Shown: in pieces, positions 17,281 through 25,735 of the stretch | Position numbering within the stretch: the stretch's first letter is position 1 | How the letters are laid out: every line of letters starts with the position of its first letter | Source of the DNA: Candidatus Bathyarchaeota archaeon | GTDB lineage: Archaea; Thermoproteota; Bathyarchaeia; Bathyarchaeales; DTEX01 | Direction: 5' to 3' | DNA length: 47,164 nt | Assembly (NCBI GenBank): GCA_018396435.1 | Contig: JAGTRG010000006.1 | Span: 1 to 47,164, forward strand | The notes under the pieces: model-generated | Told to the model about the DNA's origin: nothing | The model's input: the letters and a program-made list of their open reading frames with translations, nothing else | Databases searched by the model: none | Made by a program: the position numbers and the translations under genes

Positions 17281-18065
17281 TGGTTTCACGCATAAGGCAG
17301 AAGCAGATAGCCCAGATGGTGGCCAGCGGCAAGAGACTTGATGGTAGAGGACTTAAAGATTACCGCCCGATTAAGGTGGAAACAGGAATAATTGAGAAAG
17401 CTGAAGGTTCGTCCAGAGCGCTGCTTGGCAAAACAGAAGTCGTCGTGGGAGTTAAAGTTGAGATAGGCGACCCCTTTCTAGATAGGCCTGATGAGGGAGT
17501 CTTCACTGTAAACTCAGAGTTTGTGCCGCTGGCATCGCCAGAGTTTGAAGCCGGCCCGCCCAGCGAAGAATCCATCGAATTAGCAAGGGTTGTTGATAGA
17601 GGCATACGGGAATCCAAAGCCATCGATCTTGAGAAATTATGTCTTATCCCGGGGAAAAAAGTTTATGTAATATTCATTGATATCTATGTGCTTAATCATG
17701 ACGGAAACTTAATTGACGCATCATCACTAGCGTCATTAGCTGCTCTATTGAATACTAAAATACCTGTATACGTTGTGGAGGATAACGAAGTTAAGAAAAC
17801 AAACGATTATATTCCGCTGCCAATAAAGAATCTCCCGGTATCTATCACCTTAGCGAATATAAGCGATAAGCTCATCGTAGACCCATGGCTTGAGGAGGAG
17901 GAGGCTATGAGCGCACGGTTAACAATAACATTTGATAAGGATAATAAGATAAGCGCGATTCAAAAGGGCGGCCCTGGAGCGTTAACACCGCAACAGATTA
18001 TGGAAGCCGCTCATATGGCCCGAGAGAAAGCTGAAGAACTTAGAAAAATGTTGGTGAAGACCTGA
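17268..18065 (+). CDS. rrp42: Exosome non-catalytic subunit Rrp42
   Basis: RNase PH-fold partner of Rrp41 that shapes the RNA path but lacks the catalytic aspartates. 265 aa, with [35 protein letters not shown] and a C-terminal helix [16 protein letters not shown]. The ATG lies eight bases after GGAGGAGG inside the rrp41 end. Its stop overlaps the eL37A start. Confidence 0.97.
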   Translation: MSSIMVSRIRQKQIAQMVASGKRLDGRGLKDYRPIKVETGIIEKAEGSSRALLGKTEVVVGVKVEIGDPFLDRPDEGVFTVNSEFVPLASPEFEAGPPSEESIELARVVDRGIRESKAIDLEKLCLIPGKKVYVIFIDIYVLNHDGNLIDASSLASLAALLNTKIPVYVVEDNEVKKTNDYIPLPIKNLPVSITLANISDKLIVDPWLEEEEAMSARLTITFDKDNKISAIQKGGPGALTPQQIMEAAHMAREKAEELRKMLVKT

Positions 18066-18325
18066 TGGGAAAAAGAACAAAGAAGGTTGGACCAGCTAGG
18101 GGGTTCGGCACAAGATACGGCGTATCCGTTAGGAAACGCTATGTTGAAGTTATGTCTGAAATGAGGAAACCACATCCATGCCCACAATGCGGATTAAATT
18201 ATGTGCGCAGAGAAAGCGTTGGCATATGGATCTGCGGTAAATGCGGCTTCAGATTTGCCGGTGGAGCGTACACTCCGAAAACCAAGATTGGCATAACTGC
18301 TGAGCGCGCAGCCAAGGGCGCTTAA
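18065..18325 (+). CDS. rpl37ae: Large-subunit ribosomal protein eL43 (L37Ae)
   Basis: An 86-aa zinc-binding ribosomal protein. It starts [19 protein letters not shown] and has CPQC (residues about 39-42) and CGKC (about 57-60), the four-cysteine zinc ribbon of this family. It starts one base into the rrp42 stop. Often next to the exosome genes in archaea. Confidence 0.97.
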   Translation: MGKRTKKVGPARGFGTRYGVSVRKRYVEVMSEMRKPHPCPQCGLNYVRRESVGIWICGKCGFRFAGGAYTPKTKIGITAERAAKGA

Positions 18326-18339
18326 AAAGGATAAAACAA

Positions 18340-18897
18340 ATGATTTTATTAACGACCTCGCATAGGCCTACTAGAAGAGTTAGAAGCCTATGTAACGATC
18401 TAGCCTGTTCAATACCCGGCTTAGTAAAAATTAACCGGGGAAAAACAAGCTTTTTCGATCTTGCTGAAAAAGCCGTTCAAATGAAGATCGAAAAAATTAT
18501 TGTGGTCGATAGATGGAAGGGTGGTCCGGGAAGGATAAGATTCTTTAGGGTAATTGATGGAAAAATGAGAGAGAAAGCGCCACGCCTATATGTTTCAGGT
18601 GTGAGGTTGAAAAGGGAGTTCGGGGCTTCTAAAGAGAATAACCAGAAACTAATTAGATGTATGTTTTTGGATTCTACGGAAATAAAGAATGATGAAGTGG
18701 AAAAATTGGCATCAAGCCTATCAGAATTTTTTGAGATGCCCCTATTCAAGGCTGAGGAAGCCCCATCAATATATAACGCATATTTACGCTTCACAAGTAG
18801 TGAAGATTGCTTGGCATGCATCTCTTTTTATGTTTTACCCAGCAACGCTGAAATAGGGCCGCGTATAAAAATCTCTCATGTAGTGTGGCAGGTATGA
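18340..18897 (+). CDS. Brix-domain rRNA-processing protein (Imp4-like)
   Basis: 185 aa beginning ILLTTSHRPTRRVRSLCNDLACSIPG, then INRGKTSFFDLAEKAVQM and VVDRWKGGPGRIRFFRV, the pattern of archaeal Brix proteins. These bind rRNA and are thought to help ribosome assembly, like eukaryotic Imp4 and Rpf1. It ends in a TGA that overlaps the next ATG (ATGA). Confidence 0.92.
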   Translation: MILLTTSHRPTRRVRSLCNDLACSIPGLVKINRGKTSFFDLAEKAVQMKIEKIIVVDRWKGGPGRIRFFRVIDGKMREKAPRLYVSGVRLKREFGASKENNQKLIRCMFLDSTEIKNDEVEKLASSLSEFFEMPLFKAEEAPSIYNAYLRFTSSEDCLACISFYVLPSNAEIGPRIKISHVVWQV

Positions 18898-19154
18898 TTG
18901 AGGAAGCGTCAGCAGTTATACGCCTTACGTTTCCATCTACTAATGAAGCTGAGATAATAAGGAAATCTATTGAGCCAGAAACCGCTGCAACCTTAAGATA
19001 CCGCTCAAAGGTTAAAGTATTTAGGGATAGGGAAAGCATACTATTGAAGTTTAAGGCTAAGGATACTACGGCGCTTAGGGCTTCAATAAACTCCTACCTA
19101 AGTTGGCTCATATCCCTAGTAAATATTTACGATTTTTTAGAGAACCAGAAATAA
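18894..19154 (+). CDS. pcc1: KEOPS complex subunit Pcc1
   Basis: About 86 aa (MIEEASAVIRLTFPSTNEAEIIRKSIEPE), matching the Pcc1 fold and its conserved start-of-helix pattern SIEPE, with ALRASINSYLSWLISL at the C-terminal helix. Pcc1 is the dimerising subunit of KEOPS, which works with Kae1 to make t6A in tRNAs decoding ANN codons. I chose the ATG overlapping the Brix stop; the track start GTG is 9 bases earlier. It is the second Pcc1-like gene in the window. Confidence 0.85.
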   Translation: MIEEASAVIRLTFPSTNEAEIIRKSIEPETAATLRYRSKVKVFRDRESILLKFKAKDTTALRASINSYLSWLISLVNIYDFLENQK

Positions 19155-19210
19155 TTCAGGCATAACATATTTTATAATCGAAGTAGGCGAAGTAAAAGTT
19201 AGGAAAAATC

Positions 19211-19528
19211 ATGAGTGAAAGAGAAAAAATTAAAGAAATAGCTCTGGAACGCATCAAACGGCTCTTCAACCTAGCCCTAGAAATGCTTCATGAAAGGCCG
19301 GATCTAGCACAGAAATATGTGGAAAACGCGAGGAAGATTGCTATGCGAGCTAGGATAAAGTTGCCGAGGGAAAAACGCCTCTTAATATGTAAGCATTGCA
19401 AAAGGTTTATTTTCCCCGGAGTAAGCTCACGTTTTCGCATACAATTAAGAAGAGAACCGCATGTGGTTGTCACATGCTTATATTGCGGTGGGCACATGAG
19501 GAGACCATTAAGAAAGAGGGATAAGTAA
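19211..19528 (+). CDS. rnp4: Ribonuclease P protein component 4 (Rpp21)
   Basis: A 105-aa protein subunit of archaeal RNase P, which trims tRNA 5' leaders. N-terminal helices (ERIKRLFNLALEMLHERPDLAQKYVENARKIA, in part) are followed by the zinc site CKHC and CLYC (about residues 61-64 and 91-94) and the basic tail MRRPLRKRDK. It abuts the CRM-domain gene (ends at 19528, next ATG at 19528). Confidence 0.93.
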   Translation: MSEREKIKEIALERIKRLFNLALEMLHERPDLAQKYVENARKIAMRARIKLPREKRLLICKHCKRFIFPGVSSRFRIQLRREPHVVVTCLYCGGHMRRPLRKRDK

Positions 19529-19788
19529 TGCCAGCGCGCGCATCTTCTAAGAAAATTTCCTCTAAAGAACCAACTGTTCGAATAGGCAAGAAGGGATTAA
19601 CTGAGGCCCAGATCATTGAGATAATCAAGCATCTTGATAAGAGAAGAACCGTGAAGGTTAAAGTGTTAAAAACGGCTTTAACAAGCGGCGCTGTGGAGAG
19701 CATAGCCCAAAAAGTATCTTTAGCAACCGGCGCAAGAGTAACTCAAATAATTGGCCATACATTCACATTATCTAAGCCTAAAAAATGA
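19528..19788 (+). CDS. CRM-domain (YhbY-type) RNA-binding protein
   Basis: 86 aa with TVRIGKKGLTEAQIIEII and GARVTQIIGHTFTLSKPKK, the start and end of the CRM fold. Bacterial YhbY associates with pre-50S ribosomes; the archaeal proteins sit near RNase P and ribosomal genes, as here, so a role in rRNA or tRNA binding is likely. Confidence 0.9.
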   Translation: MPARASSKKISSKEPTVRIGKKGLTEAQIIEIIKHLDKRRTVKVKVLKTALTSGAVESIAQKVSLATGARVTQIIGHTFTLSKPKK

Positions 19789-19796
19789 GAAGTAAG

Positions 19797-19805
19797 TATT
19801 TATAA
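19797..19805 (+). promoter_or_regulatory. TATA-like box of the eS19 operon
   Basis: TATTTATAA lies about 55 bases before the TTG of eS19 in the 68-bp gap after the CRM-domain gene. Confidence 0.5.
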
Positions 19806-19856
19806 GACCGCATTCTAGAATAGTGAAGAAGTATATTAAGCGAGGAATGAGTAACA

Positions 19857-20312
19857 TTGCCAACACCATACGATGTCCCACCGGCAATATTGATAGAACG
19901 GTTAGCGAAATACTTAAAGGATAATGTCGACGCTATCAAGCCCCCGGAATGGACGCCATATGTGAAAACTGGCGCCCACGCTGAGCGCCCCCCGCAGAAC
20001 CCAGACTGGTGGTATATTCGATGCGCATCCCTACTTCGGAAGGTCTACGTGACGGGGCCAATAGGTATTGAACATTTACGCTCTGAATATGGTGGAAGAA
20101 AGAATATGGGAGTTAGACCCGAGCATGCTAGGAAGGGGGGCGGAGCAATAATAAGAAGAGCCTTACAGCAGCTTGAAAAAGCCGGTTTCATAGAGACTGT
20201 AAGGGGTAGAGGAAGAGTAACCACCCCTGAGGGAAGGAAGCTTCTAGACTCGCTTGCAGCTGAAATTAAAAAGGAGCTAGAAAAGACCATCCCGGAGCTA
20301 ACGAAGTACTAA
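19857..20312 (+). CDS. rps19e: Small-subunit ribosomal protein eS19
   Basis: A 151-aa winged-helix ribosomal protein of the small-subunit head. Typical segments are [52 protein letters not shown], and [22 protein letters not shown] start at 19857. First gene of a run eS19, PDCD5, eL39, eL31, aIF6, LX that is widely conserved in archaea. Confidence 0.97.
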   Translation: MPTPYDVPPAILIERLAKYLKDNVDAIKPPEWTPYVKTGAHAERPPQNPDWWYIRCASLLRKVYVTGPIGIEHLRSEYGGRKNMGVRPEHARKGGGAIIRRALQQLEKAGFIETVRGRGRVTTPEGRKLLDSLAAEIKKELEKTIPELTKY

Positions 20313-20330
20313 AAGGCAGGTGCATCATCT

Positions 20331-20666
20331 TTGAATGCAGATGAAGAGGAGCTTGAAGCAATAAGAAAACGAAAACTCATGGAGCTACAGCAGAGGCTTT
20401 TGCAGGAGCAGGAGGCTGTAGAGGCACAGAAAAAATTTGAGATGGAGAAACAAGCCATATTGCGAAAAATACTCACTCCGGAAGCTAGGCAGAGGCTTAC
20501 AAACCTCAAAATGGTTAAACCTGAGTTTGCGTCTCAGCTTGAACTGCAGCTCATTCAGATTGCACAGCAAGGGAGAATAAGCATTCCGATAGATGATGAA
20601 CAGATGAAAGAGATTTTAAGAAAACTGCAAATGGATAAAAAGGAGATTCGTATAAGGAGGATGTGA
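20331..20666 (+). CDS. PDCD5-family DNA-binding protein
   Basis: 111 aa, TTG start, with a long charged N-terminal helix ([19 protein letters not shown]) and the core [21 protein letters not shown], then [18 protein letters not shown]. This is the archaeal homologue of human PDCD5. It binds DNA in vitro and is linked to chaperone or translation genes; the cellular role is unsettled. It lies between eS19 and eL39. Confidence 0.95.
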   Translation: MNADEEELEAIRKRKLMELQQRLLQEQEAVEAQKKFEMEKQAILRKILTPEARQRLTNLKMVKPEFASQLELQLIQIAQQGRISIPIDDEQMKEILRKLQMDKKEIRIRRM

Positions 20667-20668
20667 AA

Positions 20669-20821
20669 ATGGCTAGATACAAGCCCCTTGCCAAAAAACT
20701 TAGACTTATAAAAGCTGGTAAGGAAAGAAAGGCCGTACCCTCATGGGTCATAGCCAGAACCTTAGGTAAGATCAGCAGAATCCCTAAAAGGCATTGGAGA
20801 AGAACAAAGATAAAAGCTTGA
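20669..20821 (+). CDS. rpl39e: Large-subunit ribosomal protein eL39
   Basis: A 50-aa gene too short for the ORF track. It reads [19 protein letters not shown], then [14 protein letters not shown] and [10 protein letters not shown], the standard eL39 with its basic tail lining the exit tunnel. The ATG follows AAGGAGG by nine bases and starts two bases after the PDCD5 stop. Confidence 0.97.
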   Translation: MARYKPLAKKLRLIKAGKERKAVPSWVIARTLGKISRIPKRHWRRTKIKA

Positions 20822-20831
20822 GGTGTTGCAG

Positions 20832-21164
20832 ATGAGTGATAAGGGAGAGGAAGAGAAAACTGAGGAAAAGAAAAAAACTGAGCCTAAATCTGAAAGCGAT
20901 ATCGTAGAAGAACGCATATATACTGTTCCGCTCAGCAAGGCATGGATTATGCCAGTAACCAAAAGGGCTCCTAGAGCAGTACGCATACTTAGGGAGTTTA
21001 TTAGAAGACACATGAAGGTTGAGAATGAAGACATAATAATCTCAAACGAGGTTAATGAAAAGATTTGGAGCAGGGGAATTGAGAAGCCTCCGCGAAAGGT
21101 TAGGATAAAAGCTGCAAAGGATAAGGATGGGCTGGTAACAGTCCGCTTAGCTGAAGGAGAATAG
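20832..21164 (+). CDS. rpl31e: Large-subunit ribosomal protein eL31
   Basis: About 110 aa. The acidic N-terminal extension (MSDKGEEEKTEEKKKTEPK) is followed by the eL31 core VEERIYTVPLSKAWIMPVTKRAPRA (part), REFIRRHMK and NEVNEKIWSRGIEKPPRKVR. ORF-track start is GTG at 20823; ATG 20832 with AGGTG six bases upstream is better. Confidence 0.96.
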   Translation: MSDKGEEEKTEEKKKTEPKSESDIVEERIYTVPLSKAWIMPVTKRAPRAVRILREFIRRHMKVENEDIIISNEVNEKIWSRGIEKPPRKVRIKAAKDKDGLVTVRLAEGE

Positions 21165-21166
21165 GG

Positions 21167-21853
21167 ATGCCGCTTTTCCTCCTCGATATTTTTGGCAGCG
21201 CAAGTATAGGTGTATTCATGCGAGCAACCGACAGATTCGTCATCGTGCCAAATCAGCTGCCCGAGAACACAATAAAGAAGATTGAGAAATGGTTCAACGT
21301 AAACGTCGTAAAGACGAACGTAAGCGGCTCAGTGTTAATTGGTTCTTTGGTATGCGCCAACTCTTACGGACTGATTCTTCCGCATTCGGTATATGATGAG
21401 GAAATAGCCGCCTTAAAAAAAACGTTAACCGAGGTAAATATAACCGTAATGGGGGATAGTAAAAAGACTGCTTTCGGAAATCTTGTTTTAGCCAATGATC
21501 GCGGCGCAATAGTTGACCCAAGGCTGAAAAAACCTGAGGTTAAGGCGATTTCTGATACGCTTGGTGTTGAGGCTGTACCCAGTGAAATAGCTGGACTGCC
21601 TCATGTTGGCTCGCTTGCAGTCGCAACAGATAAGGGGGTTTTAGCCCATCCGCTAATTAAACCCGAGGAGGAAAAACTTTTAGGTGAGGTTTTAAAAGCT
21701 CCTATTAATGCTGGAACCATCAACTGTGGAATCCCATATGTGGCCACGGGCCTTATTGGAAACAGCAATGTTGCCGTCGCAGGCTCCTTAACAACAGGTC
21801 CGGAATTGTTCATGATAAGTCAAGCCTTGAAGGTGGTTGAACATCATGAGTGA
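21167..21853 (+). CDS. eif6: Translation initiation factor aIF6
   Basis: A 228-aa anti-association factor that binds the large subunit. It shows the five-fold pseudo-repeat: GSASIGVFMRATDRF, GSVLIGSLVCANSYGLILP, NLVLANDRGAIVDP, GSLAVATDKGVLAHP, GNSNVAVAGSLTTGPE. Its release is promoted by SBDS (15.1 kb). The end overlaps the LX gene start. Confidence 0.97.
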   Translation: MPLFLLDIFGSASIGVFMRATDRFVIVPNQLPENTIKKIEKWFNVNVVKTNVSGSVLIGSLVCANSYGLILPHSVYDEEIAALKKTLTEVNITVMGDSKKTAFGNLVLANDRGAIVDPRLKKPEVKAISDTLGVEAVPSEIAGLPHVGSLAVATDKGVLAHPLIKPEEEKLLGEVLKAPINAGTINCGIPYVATGLIGNSNVAVAGSLTTGPELFMISQALKVVEHHE

Positions 21854-22049
21854 AATTAAAATCTATAAGGTAACTGGAAAAATCATGAAATCAAACTTTA
21901 AGACAACATTTAAGAAGGAGGTTAGAGCACTAAAACCGGAGCATGCCATAGAGGAAATCTATAAACTCTTAGGAAGCAAGCATAGAGTTAAACGTTTTCA
22001 AATAGAGATCGAAAACATTGAGGAGATGCCGTCCAAGGAGGAAACCTAA
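21846..22049 (+). CDS. rpl20a: Large-subunit ribosomal protein LX (eL20/L18a-like)
   Basis: 67 aa from the ATG at 21846 (MSEIKIYKVTGKIMKSNFKT), ending EIENIEEMPSKEET. It has the single-domain LX form of archaea, with the HRVKRFQIEI strand typical of the family. SD AGGTGG lies nine bases before the ATG, which overlaps the aIF6 stop (ATGAGTGA); the track's TTG is three codons earlier. Confidence 0.93.
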   Translation: MSEIKIYKVTGKIMKSNFKTTFKKEVRALKPEHAIEEIYKLLGSKHRVKRFQIEIENIEEMPSKEET

Positions 22050-22050
22050 C

Positions 22051-22060
22051 CTATTTAAGC
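22051..22060 (+). promoter_or_regulatory. TATA-like box before prefoldin alpha
   Basis: CTATTTAAGC in the 47-bp gap lies about 40 bases before the prefoldin ATG, with GGGTGAT as the ribosome-binding site. Confidence 0.45.
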
Positions 22061-22096
22061 TACGTGACCTCTTTATGCTTTCGGGTGATTTAATAA

Positions 22097-22525
22097 ATGT
22101 CAACCTCAACTGAGGATGATGTTAGAAGGCTGATAGTTGAGCTTAGAATATTGGAAAACACCGCTGAATATCTCCAATCGAGAGTAAACCTCATTAATGC
22201 GGCCATAAGAGAACTCAATTTAGCCAGCATGTCTCTTGAGGGAATCGAAAAGAAAGATTCCGATTCGATATTTGTCCCAATCGGCGGAGGTTCATATGTT
22301 AAAGCTAAACTTGAGGATACGGATAAAGTTGTTTACGGTATAGGCGCCGGGATAGCTGTTGAAAAATCTATAAAGGAAGCTAAAGAAGATATAGCAAACC
22401 GTATAGCTGAACTAAACAAGACTAAAGCGGCCTTAGAGCAGCAGCTAAATCAAGTTTTAATCAGAATGCAAGAAGGACAAGATAAACTTCAAGAATTAAC
22501 AGCAACGCTTAGAGGGCAGGGCTAA
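22097..22525 (+). CDS. pfdA: Prefoldin alpha subunit
   Basis: A 142-aa chaperone subunit that binds unfolded proteins and passes them to the thermosome. Two coiled-coil arms (LIVELRILENTAEYLQSRV and AELNKTKAALEQQLNQVL) flank the beta-hairpin region with IFVPIGGGSYVKAKLEDTD and YGIGAGIAVEK, the alpha-subunit hallmark. It is 13 bp before ftsY, a common archaeal pairing. Confidence 0.96.
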   Translation: MSTSTEDDVRRLIVELRILENTAEYLQSRVNLINAAIRELNLASMSLEGIEKKDSDSIFVPIGGGSYVKAKLEDTDKVVYGIGAGIAVEKSIKEAKEDIANRIAELNKTKAALEQQLNQVLIRMQEGQDKLQELTATLRGQG

Positions 22526-22538
22526 GAGAGAAAAGGGC

Positions 22539-23447
22539 ATGTTTGAAAGGCTACGTGAAGTCATAAGTGGATTCGTAACTAAGGTTTCAACTACAGAACT
22601 TAGACCGGAAGAAATCCGCGAAATTATTTGGGAATTTAAGCTCGCTCTTATAGAAAATGATGTCGCTGTTGTTGTTGCTGATCATATATGCGAGCATCTT
22701 GAGAACAACCTTGCAGGTTTAAAGATAGGCAGATTTAATGATAGGCGTAGAATAATAAAAGAGGCATTGAAGGAAACGCTTCTAAAGCTGTTTGAAACCC
22801 CAAATAAAGTGGATCTTATAGAGATCATTGAGAAGAAGCAAGTTTTGAAAGAACCATGCGTCATCGTTTTTGTTGGAATAAATGGGACTGGAAAAACAAC
22901 AACTATCGCTAAAATCGCTAATCTGCTGCTAAAGAGAGGCTACACTGTTGTCTTGGCATGCAGCGATACTTTTAGAGCTGGCTCAATAGAGCAGATTGAG
23001 CAGCATGCCAAGAATCTTGGAGTTCATTTAATAAAGCACAAGTATGGTTCAGATGCTGCCGCCGTGGCATATGATGCTGTACAGTACGCTAAAACAAGGG
23101 GGATAAATGTAGTGCTAGTTGATACAGCTGGGCGAATGCAGACAAACAAAAATCTTATGGCTGAAATGGAGAAAATAATCCGTATTGTAAAGCCGGACCT
23201 CACAATATTTGTTGGTGATGCCTTAACCGGAAATGACGCCGTCTCGCAAGCGGAAGAATTTGATAGATATGTAAATATCAGCGGCTCAATTTTAACGAAG
23301 ATGGATGCTGATGCAAAGGGTGGATCGGCAATCTCAATAGTTTATGTGACAAAAAAGCCGATACTATTCCTTGGCGTCGGTCAAAGATACGAAGATATAG
23401 AGCCGTTTAAGCCGGATCTGATAATAAATCAGATATTAAATATTTAG
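22539..23447 (+). CDS. ftsY: Signal recognition particle receptor FtsY
   Basis: A 302-aa SRP-type GTPase that docks ribosome-SRP complexes at the membrane. After the N domain come G1 GINGTGKTTTIAKIA, DTFRAGSIEQ, G3 DTAGRMQTNKNLMAEMEKI, G4 TKMDADAKGG and the closing GVGQRYEDIEPF. The G4 TKMD and the short acidic-poor N-terminus favour FtsY over Ffh, and the M domain of Ffh is missing. Confidence 0.95.
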   Translation: MFERLREVISGFVTKVSTTELRPEEIREIIWEFKLALIENDVAVVVADHICEHLENNLAGLKIGRFNDRRRIIKEALKETLLKLFETPNKVDLIEIIEKKQVLKEPCVIVFVGINGTGKTTTIAKIANLLLKRGYTVVLACSDTFRAGSIEQIEQHAKNLGVHLIKHKYGSDAAAVAYDAVQYAKTRGINVVLVDTAGRMQTNKNLMAEMEKIIRIVKPDLTIFVGDALTGNDAVSQAEEFDRYVNISGSILTKMDADAKGGSAISIVYVTKKPILFLGVGQRYEDIEPFKPDLIINQILNI

Positions 23448-23551
23448 CAAAACAGATTGATTCCTTTTTATATTTTAGATTTTTTGATGTAAAAGCGGGA
23501 ACATTGTGAAGATTTTTATGGTTAAATAGTGAAGATAATTCATGATGGAAT

Positions 23552-25294
23552 ATGAAGAGCTGGTTTAGACCTAAAATATCCTTAGAGGGATTCTGGAAAT
23601 TTAGAGTTGATGAGGATAACATCGGTGAGAAAGAGGAGTGGTTTAGGGGATTTGAATCAGAAGATTTGATTTATGTTCCATCATCATGGAATGAGCAAAA
23701 TCCTAAATGGGATCAATTTAGCGGCGCCGCCTGGTATCAGAAAGACTTCTATATAGGGGAAAACTTGGAGGGAAAGATGGCTTGGATTATATTTGAGGGG
23801 GCGGGATATAAAACTAAAGTTTGGATTAATGAAAAATTCGTGGGAGAACACGAAGGCTCTTTTACATCATTCAAATTTAAAGTTGGCGATTTAAAAACCG
23901 GAGGCTTCAATAGGGTTGTGGTGAAAGTGGACAACACGCCGTCAATAAGCGCTTTGCCCCCAGCAGTGAAACTTAATGTAGCAGCTTTTGATTTCTTCCA
24001 TTACGGAGGCATACATAGACCAGTATACGTAGAGTTCACCGATCAGCATTATATTAGAGATGTAACCATAAATGCCGACAGTAAGGGATCCTTGAAGGTT
24101 TCAGTCGACATTGCATCTGAGGAGACTGTTGACTTAAATGTAATTTTAGGCAGCAAAGACGTAACCTCAATTATATATAGGGAGAGAATCAGCGATGTGG
24201 AACCCGGCAAATATGTTTATGAGAGAAAAATTGACGGAGTTAAATCTTGGAGTCCAGAGGCACCCAACCTATATACTCTAATCCTAGAAATCTGTATTGG
24301 TGGATGTATTAGGGATTCTGTGTATGAGCGTATAGGTTTCAGAGATGTTGAAGTTAAAGGCAGCAGAATATACTTAAATGGAAAGGCGATCTTTTTAAAG
24401 GGTTTTGGCAGACATGAAGATTTTATTATTTTCGGCAAATATTTGCCGGGTCCGGTGCTTGTGAGAGATTTTTACCTTATGAAAAAGATGGGGGCGAATT
24501 CTTTTAGAACATCTCATTATCCATATTCGAGCGAACATTTAGACCTGGCGGATGAATTCGGTTTTCTAGTGATTTTAGAGCCACCCCTATGCTACTCGGG
24601 CATTGAGAGAATAATCGCAAAAAGAGAGGATTTATCTGAACTATTTAGCGGTGGGGACTACTTGGCTAAGGCAAGAGAAGTTATCAGCGAGATGATTAGG
24701 GAACACAGGAATAGGCCGTCAGTCATAATGTATAGTGTTTTAAATGAGCCACCAAGCGACATACCTGAGGTTGCCGAGTTCATAAGGAAACTTGCCGCAT
24801 ACTTCAAGGAGATAGATCCCTCAAGGCCAATAACATTTGCATCTCATAGAAGCGTTAGAGATCTGGCTTTAGGCTACGTAGATGTCATATCGCTGAATTT
24901 TTATCGAGGATGGTATTCTGAATGGGGCAACATAGATGAGGGAGTAAATTCCATGATAACAGATCTCGAGGAGATTAACGAGGAAAATCCAGATAAACCC
25001 ATAATCATAACGGAGTTTGGCGCTGACGCTATTACAGGGTTACACAGCGACCCCCCGAGCATGTGGTCTGAGGAATATCAAGCAGAATTTATTAGGAAAT
25101 ATGTGGAGGCCCTGTCAAAGAAGAGTTTTATCGCTGGTTTACATGTATGGAACTTTGCGGATTTCAGAACCCCACAGAACCCGGGAAGAACAATCTTAAA
25201 CAGGAAGGGCGTGTTTACTAGGGATAGACAGCCAAAAATATCAGCGCTAATTCTCTCGTCGCTGTTTAAAGATTTGCCCACCTTCATGACTTGA
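23552..25294 (+). CDS. Glycoside hydrolase family 2 (beta-glucuronidase / beta-galactosidase type)
   Basis: 580 aa with the three GH2 parts: jelly-roll sugar-binding domain (SLEGFWKFRVDEDN, VPSSWNEQNP, WYQKDFYI), immunoglobulin-like domain (WSPEAPNLYTL), and the TIM barrel with LKGFGRHEDF, RTSHYPYSSEHLDLADE, the acid/base Glu in SVLNEPPSD and the nucleophile Glu in IITEFGADA. The overall pattern is closest to beta-glucuronidases. No signal peptide. The next gene is a decayed GH4 member, so this was probably a small saccharide-use locus. Confidence 0.93.
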   Translation: MKSWFRPKISLEGFWKFRVDEDNIGEKEEWFRGFESEDLIYVPSSWNEQNPKWDQFSGAAWYQKDFYIGENLEGKMAWIIFEGAGYKTKVWINEKFVGEHEGSFTSFKFKVGDLKTGGFNRVVVKVDNTPSISALPPAVKLNVAAFDFFHYGGIHRPVYVEFTDQHYIRDVTINADSKGSLKVSVDIASEETVDLNVILGSKDVTSIIYRERISDVEPGKYVYERKIDGVKSWSPEAPNLYTLILEICIGGCIRDSVYERIGFRDVEVKGSRIYLNGKAIFLKGFGRHEDFIIFGKYLPGPVLVRDFYLMKKMGANSFRTSHYPYSSEHLDLADEFGFLVILEPPLCYSGIERIIAKREDLSELFSGGDYLAKAREVISEMIREHRNRPSVIMYSVLNEPPSDIPEVAEFIRKLAAYFKEIDPSRPITFASHRSVRDLALGYVDVISLNFYRGWYSEWGNIDEGVNSMITDLEEINEENPDKPIIITEFGADAITGLHSDPPSMWSEEYQAEFIRKYVEALSKKSFIAGLHVWNFADFRTPQNPGRTILNRKGVFTRDRQPKISALILSSLFKDLPTFMT

Positions 25295-25295
25295 A

Positions 25296-25675
25296 TTGAG
25301 AAAAATATCATCTATCAGCCCTGAAGCTAAAGACGTGAAGATAGGCGTTATTGGGGCGGGAAGTATGCGGAGCGTTGCGAGATTACCAAGCGACATCGCT
25401 GTTGAGGTGCCAACACGAGTATCTGGAGAGAAAATTGTGCCGGAGCCTCTGGAGCATATACCGAAAAGAATGTACGCATGCGTATTTTATCCTAGGATAG
25501 AAAGGCTTGACTGGCTTTAGAAGCGTTTATAGCTAGAAGTAAAGATTTGCTGATAGACATGCTCATGAGGGACCCGCGGACCATCTCCAATAAACAGGCG
25601 GAGGAAGCCATAGATGCGATATTAAATTTGCCATTTAACCAGAATCTAAGTCACAGAAAGCGTTCTCATCAATAA
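25296..25675 (+). pseudogene. Remnant of a glycoside hydrolase family 4 gene
   Basis: The 5' part encodes an NAD-binding start typical of GH4 (DVKIGVIGAGSM). It then jumps straight to C-terminal GH4 sequence (LPSDIAVEVPTRVSGEKIVP, then RIERLDW), so roughly 300 internal codons are missing. After DWL a stop appears, but one frame over the sequence continues LEAFIARSKDLLIDMLMRDPRT and ends LPFNQNLSHRKR. Deletion plus frameshift means a dead gene. It begins right after the GH2 stop, suggesting a former operon. Confidence 0.8.
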
Positions 25676-25735
25676 TGAGAAAATCCGAAAAGTAGTTAAG
25701 CTGGATTTAACTTCAACCAGTTGCGAGTGGTTACA

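Noticed and set aside
25296-25675. GH4 frameshift as another BHB intron
   Set aside because: About 300 residues are missing inside the gene and the frame change at DWL has no room for an insert, so it is true decay.
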